DNA of 64,000 nucleotides from Mycolicibacterium agri (GTDB lineage Bacteria > Actinomycetota > Actinomycetes > Mycobacteriales > Mycobacteriaceae), in the NCBI RefSeq assembly GCF_002553505.1, contig NZ_PDCP01000005.1, positions 62,001-126,000 on the forward strand, given 5' to 3'. Positions 27,537 through 36,716 of this stretch are shown here, one piece after another. Within the stretch, counting starts at the first letter, position 1; each line of letters begins with the position of its first letter. A program made the position numbers and the translations under genes. A model generated the notes under the pieces. The model was not told where the DNA came from and searched no databases. It was given only the letters and a program-made list of their open reading frames with translations.

Positions 27537-27538
27537 CG

Positions 27539-28585
27539 ATGGACAGATACGAGCTGCGCAGGCTGGACTACAGCCTCTCCGAGGATCACAAGGCGATCCA
27601 GGAGGCGTACAGGCAGTTCTTCAAGGCTTACTGTCCGATCGAAACCGTACGCGCCGCAGAGGAATCCGGACTCGACAAGAGCGTGTGGGAGCGGCTGTGC
27701 TCGATGGGAGCGACGACGATGGCGCTGCCCGAATCGGTTGGCGGGGACGGCGCTACCGTGGTGGACCTGACGTTGGTCGCCGAGGAGATCGGCCGCGCTC
27801 TGGCGCCTGTGCCGTGGATCGACCACGTGTGTGCGGCCCGCCTGCTCGCCCGGCTCGGCGGCTTGGACTCCGATGTCGTCGCCGGTAAGCATCTGGCGGG
27901 CTTCGACCCGCAACATGATGCGGTGACCGGCAGGCGGCTGATCCCGACCGGGTCCATCGCCGATCAGATCGTCGTGCGCGACGGCCAGGACATCGTGCGG
28001 TTGACGTTCGGCACCCGCCCGGTCAAGGTCGACAACATCGGCAAGCTGCCGATGGCGTGGGTCGATCCCGCTGCGGCCGACACCCACACGGTGATCGCGA
28101 GCGGCGCGGAGGCATTGGCGGAATATCAACGCGCGCTTGACGAGTGGCGCGTGCTGACCGCTGCGGCGCTGGTCGGGCTGGTCGAGCAGACCATGACGAT
28201 CGCCTGCGAGTTCGCCAAGAATCGATACACGCTCGGTGTGCCGATCTCGACGCTGCAAGCGATTTCACACCCGCTGGCCAATATCGCGATCACAGTCGAG
28301 GGCGGGCGCAACCTCTCACGACGCGCGGCGTGGTTCCTCGACAACGAACCCGACGAACGGCCTGAGCTGGCACCATCGGCGTTCGTTTTCATGGCCGAGG
28401 AGGCATCGAAGGCCGCCACCATGTGCGTACACGTGCAAGGTGGCCTCGGAGTTTCGGCGGAGGCGGCGGCCAGCGCCTACCTGCTTCGCGCCCGCGGGTG
28501 GGCGTTGGCGGGCGGCGACCCCGGCGCCAGCGCGAAGTACATCGCCGAGATCGTCGCGGCGCGCGAGAGCGGGGTGGGCAAGTAA
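27539..28585 (+). CDS. Acyl-CoA dehydrogenase, small subunit of a heteromeric pair
   Basis: A 348-residue acyl-CoA dehydrogenase-like protein, shorter than stand-alone enzymes. It lacks the typical EPGxGSD loop (the middle domain around ITGRRLIPTGSIADQIVVRD is reduced) and the C-terminal EGTxEIQ motif. KNRYTLGVPISTLQAISHPL and QGGLGVSAEAAASAYLLRA mark the C-terminal helical domain. The size and pairing with a 398-residue partner (1-nt stop/start overlap) match mycobacterial alpha2beta2 dehydrogenases such as the FadE28-FadE29 type used on steroid side chains. This points to bulky CoA substrates. Confidence 0.87.
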   Translation: MDRYELRRLDYSLSEDHKAIQEAYRQFFKAYCPIETVRAAEESGLDKSVWERLCSMGATTMALPESVGGDGATVVDLTLVAEEIGRALAPVPWIDHVCAARLLARLGGLDSDVVAGKHLAGFDPQHDAVTGRRLIPTGSIADQIVVRDGQDIVRLTFGTRPVKVDNIGKLPMAWVDPAAADTHTVIASGAEALAEYQRALDEWRVLTAAALVGLVEQTMTIACEFAKNRYTLGVPISTLQAISHPLANIAITVEGGRNLSRRAAWFLDNEPDERPELAPSAFVFMAEEASKAATMCVHVQGGLGVSAEAAASAYLLRARGWALAGGDPGASAKYIAEIVAARESGVGK

Positions 28586-29781
28586 TGGACTTTTCCCGCG
28601 TTGAACTGTCGGCGGAGGACGAGGCGTTTCTGCACGAGTCGCGGGCGTTTCTGCGAGAGCTCGTGACCGAGGACGTGATTCGGCGCGACCGCGAGACCGG
28701 CGACAACTTCGACGAGGGTGTGCACCTGGCGCTCGGGGCCGCAGGTTACCTTGCCCGCGAATGGAAGCCCGAATCCGAGGGCGGCTTCAACCGGGTACGG
28801 CGGCGCATCTGGGAGCTGGAGAAGCGACGCGCCCATGTGCCGTGGGTGACGTTCGGCACGACGGCGATGATCGCGCGTTCGGTGGAGAAGTATGGCTCCG
28901 AGGAACTCAAGGCCGAGGTGATGCCGCGGGTCTTCAGCGGGCACGTGCGGCTGTGCCTGGGCTACACCGAACCCGAAGGCGGCTCCGACGTCGCCACCTG
29001 TAAGACGCGCGCGGTGCGCGACGGCGACTCCTGGGTCATCAACGGCTCCAAGATGTTCACCACCGGGGCGCACAACTGCCAGTACGTCTTCCTGATCACC
29101 AACACCGACCCCGATGCGCCGAAACACAAGCGCCTGACGATGTTTCTCGTTCCGCTCGACACGCCGGGCATCGAGATCCAGGGCATCCGTACCGTCGACG
29201 GCGACCGCACGAACATCGTGTACTACAGCGATGTGCGCGTCGACGACAAATACCGGCTGGGTGAGGTGAACGACGGCTGGACCGTCGTTCGTGAGCCGCT
29301 CAACGTCGAGCACGGTGCGGTGGAAGCCGCCGCCGACGGCCTGCAGGACGTGTCGATCATGATGCACCAGGCCGGGTTCATGGCCGCCGCGGTCGACACG
29401 GCGGCCGCCAAGGTCGCCGAAACGGGTCCCGACAATCGTCGCCCGATCGACGACGGGTCGGTGGCATATCGCCTGGGCCGCAGCGTGGCTCGGATGGAGG
29501 CGGCGCTGTCGGCGACGAGCATCTTCGGACGGGTCGCGCTGGCGCAGACGATGCGAGACATCTCACCGGATCTGATGGACATCCTCGGCGCGGCTGCTTC
29601 CCTGCCGATCGGCACCGACGGGTCCGCCGACGACGGCGCCGCCGAATACGTCTATCGGTTCGCGCCGCTGGTCGGCATCTACGGCGGCACGCTGGAAGTC
29701 TTCCGAAACATGATTGCGCAGTACGTGCTGGGCCTGGGTAAGCCGAATTACTCGCCGCCGGTTGAGAAGAAGGCGTCGTGA
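28585..29781 (+). CDS. Acyl-CoA dehydrogenase, large subunit of a heteromeric pair
   Basis: A 398-residue partner of the previous gene. It carries the FAD/substrate loop CLGYTEPEGGSDVATCKTRA, WVINGSKMFTTGAHNCQYVF and a C-terminal YGGTLEVFRNMIAQYVLGL, where the single-subunit family would have YEGTSEIQ; the canonical Glu position is Gly, as seen in heteromeric FadE proteins. The two subunits likely form one alpha2beta2 enzyme. ATG 28585 overlaps the preceding TAA by one base. Its stop overlaps the next start (GTGA). Confidence 0.9.
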   Translation: MDFSRVELSAEDEAFLHESRAFLRELVTEDVIRRDRETGDNFDEGVHLALGAAGYLAREWKPESEGGFNRVRRRIWELEKRRAHVPWVTFGTTAMIARSVEKYGSEELKAEVMPRVFSGHVRLCLGYTEPEGGSDVATCKTRAVRDGDSWVINGSKMFTTGAHNCQYVFLITNTDPDAPKHKRLTMFLVPLDTPGIEIQGIRTVDGDRTNIVYYSDVRVDDKYRLGEVNDGWTVVREPLNVEHGAVEAAADGLQDVSIMMHQAGFMAAAVDTAAAKVAETGPDNRRPIDDGSVAYRLGRSVARMEAALSATSIFGRVALAQTMRDISPDLMDILGAAASLPIGTDGSADDGAAEYVYRFAPLVGIYGGTLEVFRNMIAQYVLGLGKPNYSPPVEKKAS

Positions 29782-30806
29782 CGACTACAAGCCGGGCGTT
29801 GGTGATGGGCGCCACCGGTTTCGTCGGCTCCCATGTCACCCGCAAATTGGTCTCGCGCGGCGATGACGTGCGGGTCTACGTCCGCGAGACAAGCAACACG
29901 GTCGCGATCGACGACCTCGGCGTCGAACGCTGCTACGGCGACCTTCGCGACGTGGAGGCGCTGCGGGCCGCCATGGCCGACCGTGACGTCGTGTACTACT
30001 GCGTCGTCGACACCCGGTTCTACCTTCGCGATCCGGCGCCGCTGTTTGCGACCAACGTGGAAAGCCTGCGCCATGTACTCGATGTCGCGACGCAGGCCAA
30101 TCTGCACCGGTTCGTGTTCTGCAGCACCATCGGAACGATCGCGATCGCCGAACCTGATCAGTCGGCCACCGAAGACATGCCGTTCAACTGGGCGGACAAG
30201 GGCGGCGCATATATCGAATCACGGTGTCGAGCTGAGGATTTGGTGTTGCGGCACGCCCGCGAGCGCGGCCTGCCCGCGGTGGTCCTGTGCGTCTCCAATC
30301 CGTACGGGCCGCTGGACTGGCAGCCGAACCAGGGTCTGATGGTGCAGATGGCGGCGTTGGGCCGCTCGCCCGTCTACGTCAGAGGGGTGTCGGCCGAGGT
30401 CGTCGGCATCGAGGACGTCGCCGACGCGTTTCTGCTCGCGGCCGAGCGCGGCCGGGTAGGGGAGCGTTACATCATCTCCGAAAGCTATATGTCGCAACGG
30501 GAAATACTCGCGATCGCGGCGTCAGCGGTCGGGGCTAGGCCGCCGCGGTTCGGCGTGCCGCTGGCCGCGATGTATGCGTTCGGTGGTCTGCTCGGTCTTG
30601 CTAGCCGGCTGTTGCGGCGCGACCTGCCGATGAACATCCACGGCGTGCGCCTCAGCCACATCATGACCGCCGCCGATCACGGCAAGGCGACGCGTGAACT
30701 CGGCTGGCGACCCCGCCCGACCGCGGAGTCGATACGGGCCGCGGCGCGGTTCTACGTCGAGCAGGCGAAGTCGGGACGGCGCCTCAGTAGCCGGCTCATG
30801 CGCTAA
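29778..30806 (+). CDS. NAD-dependent epimerase/dehydratase family protein (3beta-HSD/DFR-like)
   Basis: A 342-residue extended SDR: VMGATGFVGSHVTRKLVSRG binds the dinucleotide, VFCSTIGTIAI holds the catalytic Ser, and the active-site Tyr is in AYIESRCRAEDLVL. The usual YxxxK is YxxxR here (Y-I-E-S-R), an uncommon change that may slow hydride chemistry or alter specificity. SNPYGPLDWQPNQG is typical of the dihydroflavonol-reductase/3beta-hydroxysteroid branch. A hydrophobic stretch around AAMYAFGGLLGLASRLL may touch the membrane. It is the last gene of the operon from 23655. Confidence 0.86.
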   Translation: MTTTSRALVMGATGFVGSHVTRKLVSRGDDVRVYVRETSNTVAIDDLGVERCYGDLRDVEALRAAMADRDVVYYCVVDTRFYLRDPAPLFATNVESLRHVLDVATQANLHRFVFCSTIGTIAIAEPDQSATEDMPFNWADKGGAYIESRCRAEDLVLRHARERGLPAVVLCVSNPYGPLDWQPNQGLMVQMAALGRSPVYVRGVSAEVVGIEDVADAFLLAAERGRVGERYIISESYMSQREILAIAASAVGARPPRFGVPLAAMYAFGGLLGLASRLLRRDLPMNIHGVRLSHIMTAADHGKATRELGWRPRPTAESIRAAARFYVEQAKSGRRLSSRLMR

Positions 30807-30837
30807 TCAGCGCCGAGGGTGGGCTCCCCTTTCCTCG

Positions 30838-30897
30838 GCGAGCAGACACTTGTGCCCGCAAAAGCCCTGGGCGGGGCGGACATTTGCGTCTGCTCGC
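30838..30897. repeat. Intergenic palindromic repeat, family A copy 2
   Basis: Arms GCGAGCAGACAC (30838-30849) and GCGTCTGCTCGC (30886-30897), one mismatch from a perfect palindrome. The interior repeats that of copy 1 (7485-7545), including TTGTGCCCGCAAAAGCCC and GGACATT. It sits between the converging epimerase and thiolase genes. Confidence 0.8.
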
Positions 30898-30907
30898 GGT
30901 TGAAAGG

Positions 30908-32053
30908 TCAGAGCGTGACGATCGTCGCAGCGGCTGTGCCCGGCGCGCCGTAGAGCTGAGCGAAGCCGACGCGCGGTTCGCCGCCGACCTGGCGTTCGCC
31001 TGCCTCGCCGCGCAATTGGCGCACCAGCTCGTGGATCTGGCGCAGGCCCGACGCGCCGATCGGTTCGCCGTTGGCAATCAGGCCGCCGTCGGTGTTGACG
31101 GGCATCGGGCCGTGTATCTCTGTGGCGCCGTCGGCCAACAGCTTTTCTTGGTCGCCGTGCTCGCAGAACCCGCATTCGGCCATGTGGATGATCTCCGCGC
31201 CGGCATCGGTGTCCTGAAGCTGGATGACGTCGACTTCTTGCGGTGCCACGCCGGCCTTTTCGAACGCGGCGCGGGCGGCGTACACCGTCGGCGCAACGTC
31301 CTCCTCGACCGGTGCGAACGTGGTGTTCACCTCGTAGGCGCCGTACCTGCGCGTGCGCACTTCGACGGCACGCAGATACACGGGCTTGCTCGTGTAGCGG
31401 TGCGCGATGTCGGCCCGGCACATGACCACCGCGGCGGCACCTTCGTCGGGCGCGCAGAACATGTACTGCGTGAGGGGATAGTTCAGCATGGTCGAGCTAC
31501 CGATGTCGTCTTCCGGTATCGGCCTGCGCCGGAACGCGTTCGGGTTCAGCGCGCCGTTGCGGAAGTTCTTGGCGGCGACCTTGGCCAGCGTCGCCTGCGA
31601 GATGTTGTGATCGTGCAGGTATCGGTTGGCCTTCATGCCGAAGAACTTCGTGGTGAGGTACTGGCCGTTCTCGGCGTACCAGCTCGGCATGCCGACCAGT
31701 GCGGGGTCCTCGGTGAACGCGCCGCGCGGATGCTTGTCGAGGCCGACGGCGATGCCGATGTCGTAGTCGCCGAGCCGAATTCCGTCCGCGCACGCCTTGA
31801 CGGCGCTGGCGGCGGTGGCGCACGCGTTGAAGACGTTGGTGAAGGGGATGCCGGACAACCCGACCATGCCGACGATCGCGTCGGGGTTGGCCACTGTCCA
31901 GCTGCCGCCGGTGGCGAACTGGATGTCCGCCCACTCGACCCCGGCATCAGCGACGGCTGCGAAGATCGCGTCGACGCCCATCTCCATGGCGGTCTTGCCT
32001 TCGAAGCGGCCGAACGGATGCAGGCCGACACCGATGATCGCGACGTTGTTCAC
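30908..32053 (-). CDS. Thiolase family protein, SCP2/lipid-transfer type
   Basis: A 381-residue thiolase-fold protein of the mycobacterial lipid-transfer (SCP2-like) class. VFNACATAASAVKACADGIR contains the reactive Cys; the C-terminal half has LQDTDAGAEIIHMAECGFCE and GGLIANGEPIGASGLRQIHEL, in place of the GHPxGASG His loop (Glu-Pro replaces His-Pro). Relatives act as retro-aldolases or thiolases on steroid side-chain CoA esters, sometimes with a DUF35 partner, which is not seen nearby. I chose GTG 32053: a TATACA hexamer lies 9 nt upstream, so the mRNA may be leaderless. Operator E overlaps this promoter. Confidence 0.86.
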   Translation of the reverse strand: MNNVAIIGVGLHPFGRFEGKTAMEMGVDAIFAAVADAGVEWADIQFATGGSWTVANPDAIVGMVGLSGIPFTNVFNACATAASAVKACADGIRLGDYDIGIAVGLDKHPRGAFTEDPALVGMPSWYAENGQYLTTKFFGMKANRYLHDHNISQATLAKVAAKNFRNGALNPNAFRRRPIPEDDIGSSTMLNYPLTQYMFCAPDEGAAAVVMCRADIAHRYTSKPVYLRAVEVRTRRYGAYEVNTTFAPVEEDVAPTVYAARAAFEKAGVAPQEVDVIQLQDTDAGAEIIHMAECGFCEHGDQEKLLADGATEIHGPMPVNTDGGLIANGEPIGASGLRQIHELVRQLRGEAGERQVGGEPRVGFAQLYGAPGTAAATIVTL

Positions 32054-32069
32054 GGGGCGAGTGTATAGC

Positions 32070-32088
32070 AACTGTAACTCTTACAGTA
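32070..32088. promoter_or_regulatory. Candidate TetR operator, site E
   Basis: AACTGTAA-CTC-TTACAGTA is nearly perfect (15 of 16 arm positions match the site at 39199). It lies 17 nt upstream of the thiolase GTG and immediately upstream of the TATACA -10 element (32062-32067, minus strand), a typical repressor position. Confidence 0.72.
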
Positions 32089-32174
32089 TCGCTGCCTATG
32101 CGCTCCGCCACCGCCGAGACGGAGTCCGCGCAGGCCTTCACTCGCACTTCTCTTGCGAGGATTCCGTTTCGCGG

Positions 32175-33404
32175 CTAAACGGCCAACACGCGCTGCTCGA
32201 ACAAATCGGCGCCCCGAGCGACTCCGCCGGTTGCGGCGAATCCCTCCGCGACCCGCCTGGCCCCCTCGGTCATGGTCATCGCCTCGCGGACCTTTGCGTG
32301 TAGCCCCTGCACCGACAACCTTCGCGCGGGCAATCGCGTGCCGCAGCGTGCGACTTCCACCCGCCGCGCAACCTCGAATTGATCACGCCCGAACGGCACG
32401 ACGCATACCGGCACGCCATGGTCGAGCGCCTTCTGCGTCGCGCCCATCCCGCCATGAGTGATCGCACACACCGCCCTGTCGAGCACCACGTCGTGTGCGA
32501 CGTACTTGCAGACGGTCGCGTTCGCAGGCGTGCGCACACCGGTCGGTTCCCCGGCGGGCATAGTTGCCACCACATGCACCGGTTCATCGGCGAGCGCGGC
32601 CATCGCGGTCGAGATGAGCTCGGTGTCGCCCTGCTTCTCCGATGATGTCGTGACCAATACGATCGGCTGATCGATCGCCGACAACCAGTCGGGAACGACG
32701 TCGGCGCCGGGGCGGACAGCACACGGACCGATCATGTGAACTGTGTCGCCCCAATCGGTCTGCAGATATTGGAACGGCTTGCCGCTGGCGACCAGCATCA
32801 GCGGTGCGCGCCGCAGGAACTCGTCCATCGACTTGACCGGCTCCAGTCCCACCCTCGTTCGCACCGCATTCAACGGTCGTCGCCCAACCCGTTCGAGCGG
32901 AGCCAGCAACAGCGTGGTCGCCGCGGCGTCTCGAGCCCTACCGAGCACGCCCGGTAGCGGTCGCAGGCCGATGCCGAACGGCGGCACCCCGGGCGAACGC
33001 AGCAACGGTGTGTATGGACAAAAGGATGCCCACGGGATGCCGCCGGCCTCTGCGACGCATACCGCCCCCCAGCAGTTCACGTCGAGAAGCAGGGCGTCCG
33101 GCTTCACCGTGGCTATCGCGTCGGCGAGGTCATCCACTTCCCGTCCGGCGCGCCTTCCGAACACGGACGCCGAGATTCTCAGCGCCGCAATCGGATTGGA
33201 TCCCTGCCAGTCATCCTGGGTGATCGCTTCGATGTCGGGATCGATTGCCTCAGCGGTGAATCCAAACGACCGCGCTGTCTTCAAACCGCTCGATAACGTG
33301 CGCAGGTGAATGACATGGCCGCGGTCGGCAAGTTCGGACAGGAGCGCGCTCATCGGCAGCAGATGACCGAGTGCCGGTGAAGTGTAAGCAAGGATCGTTG
33401 CCAC
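32175..33404 (-). CDS. Glycosyltransferase family 1 (UGT/MGT-like)
   Basis: A 409-residue GT-B glycosyltransferase. The N-terminal acceptor domain begins ILAYTSPALGHLLPMSALLS with the catalytic His of the family (in GHLLP). The C-terminal donor domain holds the signature ITHGGMGATQKALDHGVPV and CVVPFGRDQFEVA, which bind nucleotide sugar. Relatives glycosylate small hydrophobic aglycones such as phenolics, sterols or macrolides. It lies 18 bp after the end of the large cyclase-ATPase gene on the same strand, so they may be co-transcribed. Confidence 0.88.
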   Translation of the reverse strand: MATILAYTSPALGHLLPMSALLSELADRGHVIHLRTLSSGLKTARSFGFTAEAIDPDIEAITQDDWQGSNPIAALRISASVFGRRAGREVDDLADAIATVKPDALLLDVNCWGAVCVAEAGGIPWASFCPYTPLLRSPGVPPFGIGLRPLPGVLGRARDAAATTLLLAPLERVGRRPLNAVRTRVGLEPVKSMDEFLRRAPLMLVASGKPFQYLQTDWGDTVHMIGPCAVRPGADVVPDWLSAIDQPIVLVTTSSEKQGDTELISTAMAALADEPVHVVATMPAGEPTGVRTPANATVCKYVAHDVVLDRAVCAITHGGMGATQKALDHGVPVCVVPFGRDQFEVARRVEVARCGTRLPARRLSVQGLHAKVREAMTMTEGARRVAEGFAATGGVARGADLFEQRVLAV

Positions 33405-33422
33405 CGTTGGCTCCCGAGAATC

Positions 33423-36400
33423 TCAGCCGCGCCGACTGACCATCTGCCGCGCCTCGTCGATCCGGCCGCGGGCGTCGAGCCTCTCGCAGAGCGAGAGATA
33501 CTGCCTGGCAATCTCGGCGTGGCCTGCCCAGTCACCCTTAGCGGCGGCCAACAACGCGCGCGATCGCAACCACCACAGATCCATTGCGGGTATCTCCGGA
33601 TGGCGGGCGAGGGGACAGTCGATCACGCGCCGTGCCTCGGCGAGGTCGCCCGACCCGGATCTCTCGACAAGAAGCTCGACGAGGGCCTCGCCCGCGCGAC
33701 CGGCGACGAAGCGGAGGCCACGTGTCGTGTGCAGTTCGAAACAGTCTCTCAATTCGATGATCGCTTCGTCGCGACTACCTTTGCGTGCGTCGTCGATCGC
33801 GAGGTCCGCTGCAATGGCCGGTAGCGCGACGGTGAACAAGTTGTGTTTGGAGATGCTTGCGCGGGCGCTTTTCAGCAGCCCGACGGCTTCGGTGCGGGCT
33901 GACTCGACGGTGCGGAGCAGGACGACTCCCGCAGACCATTGCGCAGCGATGATGCAGAACAGATCGCCGAACGACTCTGCGCACTGCAGATTTTCGCGCA
34001 TATCGTCCACGATCTCGGCCGGCTTGAAGATTCCGATCGACGCGAGAAGACCCCAGTAAGCCCATACGATTGCCTGGTTGTCCTGTGGGAGACCATTGGT
34101 GATCGCATAGCTCTCCTGCATGTGCTTGCGGCCGCTCTTGTGGTCGCCGGTCAAGCACTCGATCCCACCTCGAATGGCGTCGGCGAACGCCAGTTCCATG
34201 GTCTGTGCATGCACCAGAACGGACTTCAGCCGCTCGAGCATGATCGAAGCGGCATCGAAATCGCAATTGAGAAAGCGGGCGTAAATAACCGCGAACATAA
34301 TGACGCCCATGGTGGGTGCGTCGCAATCGATTTGGTCGACCAGATCGACCAGCTCCTCGGCGAGTTCAGCCGCTTCGGGAATGCGGATATCGTTGGTGGT
34401 GAAAGATACGATGCGGCCTGCCATTGCGATCGCGAGCGACGTCGCGTCACCGGCTTGTGTCGCCATCTCGCGGAACTCTCGGAACTGGTCGTCGACGTCG
34501 GCGTCGTGCCCGACGAAGATCGACTTCGAGAAAAGCATCGTCCGCGGCGCGATGCGCATGGCGGCGATGTCGTCGTGGTCATCGGCGAGTTGGTCGGCAA
34601 TTCGCCGCGCGCTCTCCCACCGAGTACGGGCTGCTCGCAGATCACGCAGCGCAAGCCAATCGGCCGCCCGCATGTGCCAGTGGTACGCGTCTGCTAGATC
34701 CCCGGCGGCCTCGTAGTGCGCGGCAATGAGTTCGGCATTCTCATCGACGGCGGATGGGTCACGAGCCTGGATGGCGGCGGCCAGACGCCGATGCGCCTGC
34801 GCGCGGGTCGTCGTCAATTGTGACTCGTAGGCGACGGTGCGTACCAGCGGATGGCGAAAGCAGTAGCGTTGCCTGGGAACGAATTCCGTTTGATCGATGA
34901 GTTCGGCCGATACCAACTCGGCGAGCGGGGACAGGTCGGCGTCGGGGAGCAGGGCGCTCAGTGGCTCCTGGTCGAATGCGAAACCGGCCACGGCTGCGGC
35001 GTTCAGTATCGACTTCGCCTCGGCGGGGAGTCTGTCGATGCGGGCTGCGAGTACGGCCTGAACGGTGGCGGGAACGGTGATCTCGCCGACGCTGCGGGTC
35101 AGCCGATAGGCGCCACGGCTGCCGGCTAGCACATCGCTGCCAGCCAGATCCCGCACGATCTCCTCGGCGAAGAACGGATTCCCTAAAGCGGCCGACGCGA
35201 TACGGTCAGCCAGCGCCTCGAGTGCCGGGTCATCGCCGAGCAAGTACTTGACCAGCGCCACCGCCGTCGAACCGGACAGCGGCGCAAGGGTGATCGCATT
35301 GCGTGAACTTTGTTGCAGCGCACCGCGGAACTCCGGCCGGTAGGTGACGACGAACGTCGATGTCGTCACGGCAAGGGTGGCGGCGAGTTGGGAGAGCACC
35401 TCGTCACTGGGCGCGTCTATCCAATGCGCATCTTCGAGGACATAGACGGTTCGCGTGGGCCGCGCAAGCGCAGCCTGCGCCATTATCTCGACCAGTCGCC
35501 TGCGCCTGTCGACACTGACCTGCAGCGGACCCACGTCGGATTCGGCGATTCCCATCACCTCGAACAGCAGCTGAGCGTCTGTCGAGTCCACTGACAGGAA
35601 TCCCTGGCACTGCGCTGCAGTCAGTTCCCTGGCGTCGGCATCGCTGACTTCCTCGACTCGGAACATGACGCGCAGCATTTGGGAGAGTGCGCGGAAAGCC
35701 AGTGTTGTGGTGTGCGCTTCGCACCGAGCGATCACAACGTCGAGGCCCTCACTGGCGGCAATCGCAGCGAACTCGGCGACCAACCGACTCTTGCCGAGAC
35801 CAGGGTCGCCGACGATCGCCACGACACTGCCCGTCCTGGCATCGAGAACGTTTCGTAGCCAGGTCAGTTCGGCCTCACGGCCGAACATCACACCTTCATT
35901 TCGACCCACCACCTTCTTGCCCGACTCGACCGCCAAGAGCCGCCGCGCGGGCACTGGCCTGTCGCTGTTTTTGATCACCACCTCCTGGACGGAGCCCAGA
36001 CGGGCGACGCCTTCGACGAGCTTGGCCGTGGTCATCGAGCACAACACGCCACCGCCGGGCGCGGCGGCCTCCATCCGTTGGGCCATGCCGACGGGATGGC
36101 CCACTGCGGTGTATCTGCCAAGCCCTGCCCCGATGTCGCCGGTTATCACCTCGCCCGAGTTCAAGCCGATACGGATCTGCAGGTCGAGTCCGTCGGTGCG
36201 GCGCACTTCAACGGCCAGACCGCTGGTGGCGACCTGTATCTCCAGTGCTGCGATACAGGCGCGCAGCGCGTGATCCTCCAGCGCGCACGGAGCGCCGAAG
36301 AGGGCCATCAAACCGTCGCCGGTGAACTTGTCGACGGTCCCCTGGTAACGGTGAATCACAGCGGCAGCGCGATTGAACAACTCGTTCATGAGCTCGCGAA

Positions 36401-36602
36401 GACGCTCTGGGTCGAGAGCCGATGCGAGCTTCATCGACCCGACGACGTCGCAGAACAAGACGGTGACCTGTTTGCGTTCCCCGGCCGGGTCTGGTGTGGA
36501 GACCGGTGCACCGCATTCGTCACAGAAGCGAGCCTTGACCCTCAACTCGTGCCCGCATGATCTGCACCGGTCAATCGCCGCGGTGGCCGGATGCGCCATC
36601 AC
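33423..36602 (-). CDS. Class III adenylate cyclase-like / AAA-ATPase regulatory protein
   Basis: A 1059-residue signalling protein. Residues about 12-36 form a zinc ribbon (CRSCGH and FCDECG). A class III nucleotidyl cyclase domain spans about 45-200, with metal Asp in VTVLFCDVVGSM and in KFTGDGLMALFG. The loop YTAVGHPVGMAQRME differs from the usual GDxVNxAxR: Asp is His and the transition-state Asn is Gly, so activity is doubtful. An ATPase domain follows with Walker A GDPGLGKSRL and Walker B VYVLEDAHWID. The rest is helical, TPR-like. No LuxR helix-turn-helix is evident at the C-terminus. A GTG (36602) or ATG (36599) follows GGAGGAG. Confidence 0.87.
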   Translation of the reverse strand: MMAHPATAAIDRCRSCGHELRVKARFCDECGAPVSTPDPAGERKQVTVLFCDVVGSMKLASALDPERLRELMNELFNRAAAVIHRYQGTVDKFTGDGLMALFGAPCALEDHALRACIAALEIQVATSGLAVEVRRTDGLDLQIRIGLNSGEVITGDIGAGLGRYTAVGHPVGMAQRMEAAAPGGGVLCSMTTAKLVEGVARLGSVQEVVIKNSDRPVPARRLLAVESGKKVVGRNEGVMFGREAELTWLRNVLDARTGSVVAIVGDPGLGKSRLVAEFAAIAASEGLDVVIARCEAHTTTLAFRALSQMLRVMFRVEEVSDADARELTAAQCQGFLSVDSTDAQLLFEVMGIAESDVGPLQVSVDRRRRLVEIMAQAALARPTRTVYVLEDAHWIDAPSDEVLSQLAATLAVTTSTFVVTYRPEFRGALQQSSRNAITLAPLSGSTAVALVKYLLGDDPALEALADRIASAALGNPFFAEEIVRDLAGSDVLAGSRGAYRLTRSVGEITVPATVQAVLAARIDRLPAEAKSILNAAAVAGFAFDQEPLSALLPDADLSPLAELVSAELIDQTEFVPRQRYCFRHPLVRTVAYESQLTTTRAQAHRRLAAAIQARDPSAVDENAELIAAHYEAAGDLADAYHWHMRAADWLALRDLRAARTRWESARRIADQLADDHDDIAAMRIAPRTMLFSKSIFVGHDADVDDQFREFREMATQAGDATSLAIAMAGRIVSFTTNDIRIPEAAELAEELVDLVDQIDCDAPTMGVIMFAVIYARFLNCDFDAASIMLERLKSVLVHAQTMELAFADAIRGGIECLTGDHKSGRKHMQESYAITNGLPQDNQAIVWAYWGLLASIGIFKPAEIVDDMRENLQCAESFGDLFCIIAAQWSAGVVLLRTVESARTEAVGLLKSARASISKHNLFTVALPAIAADLAIDDARKGSRDEAIIELRDCFELHTTRGLRFVAGRAGEALVELLVERSGSGDLAEARRVIDCPLARHPEIPAMDLWWLRSRALLAAAKGDWAGHAEIARQYLSLCERLDARGRIDEARQMVSRRG

Positions 36603-36716
36603 CGGTTTTCTCCTCCGCCGTCAATAAACACCATCATCACTCACGGCGGCGTTGGCGGTCGGGTTTCTGCTGTTATTGATTTCCGCAGGTCAAAGGCGCG
36701 CGGTGTCAGTCGCGGG

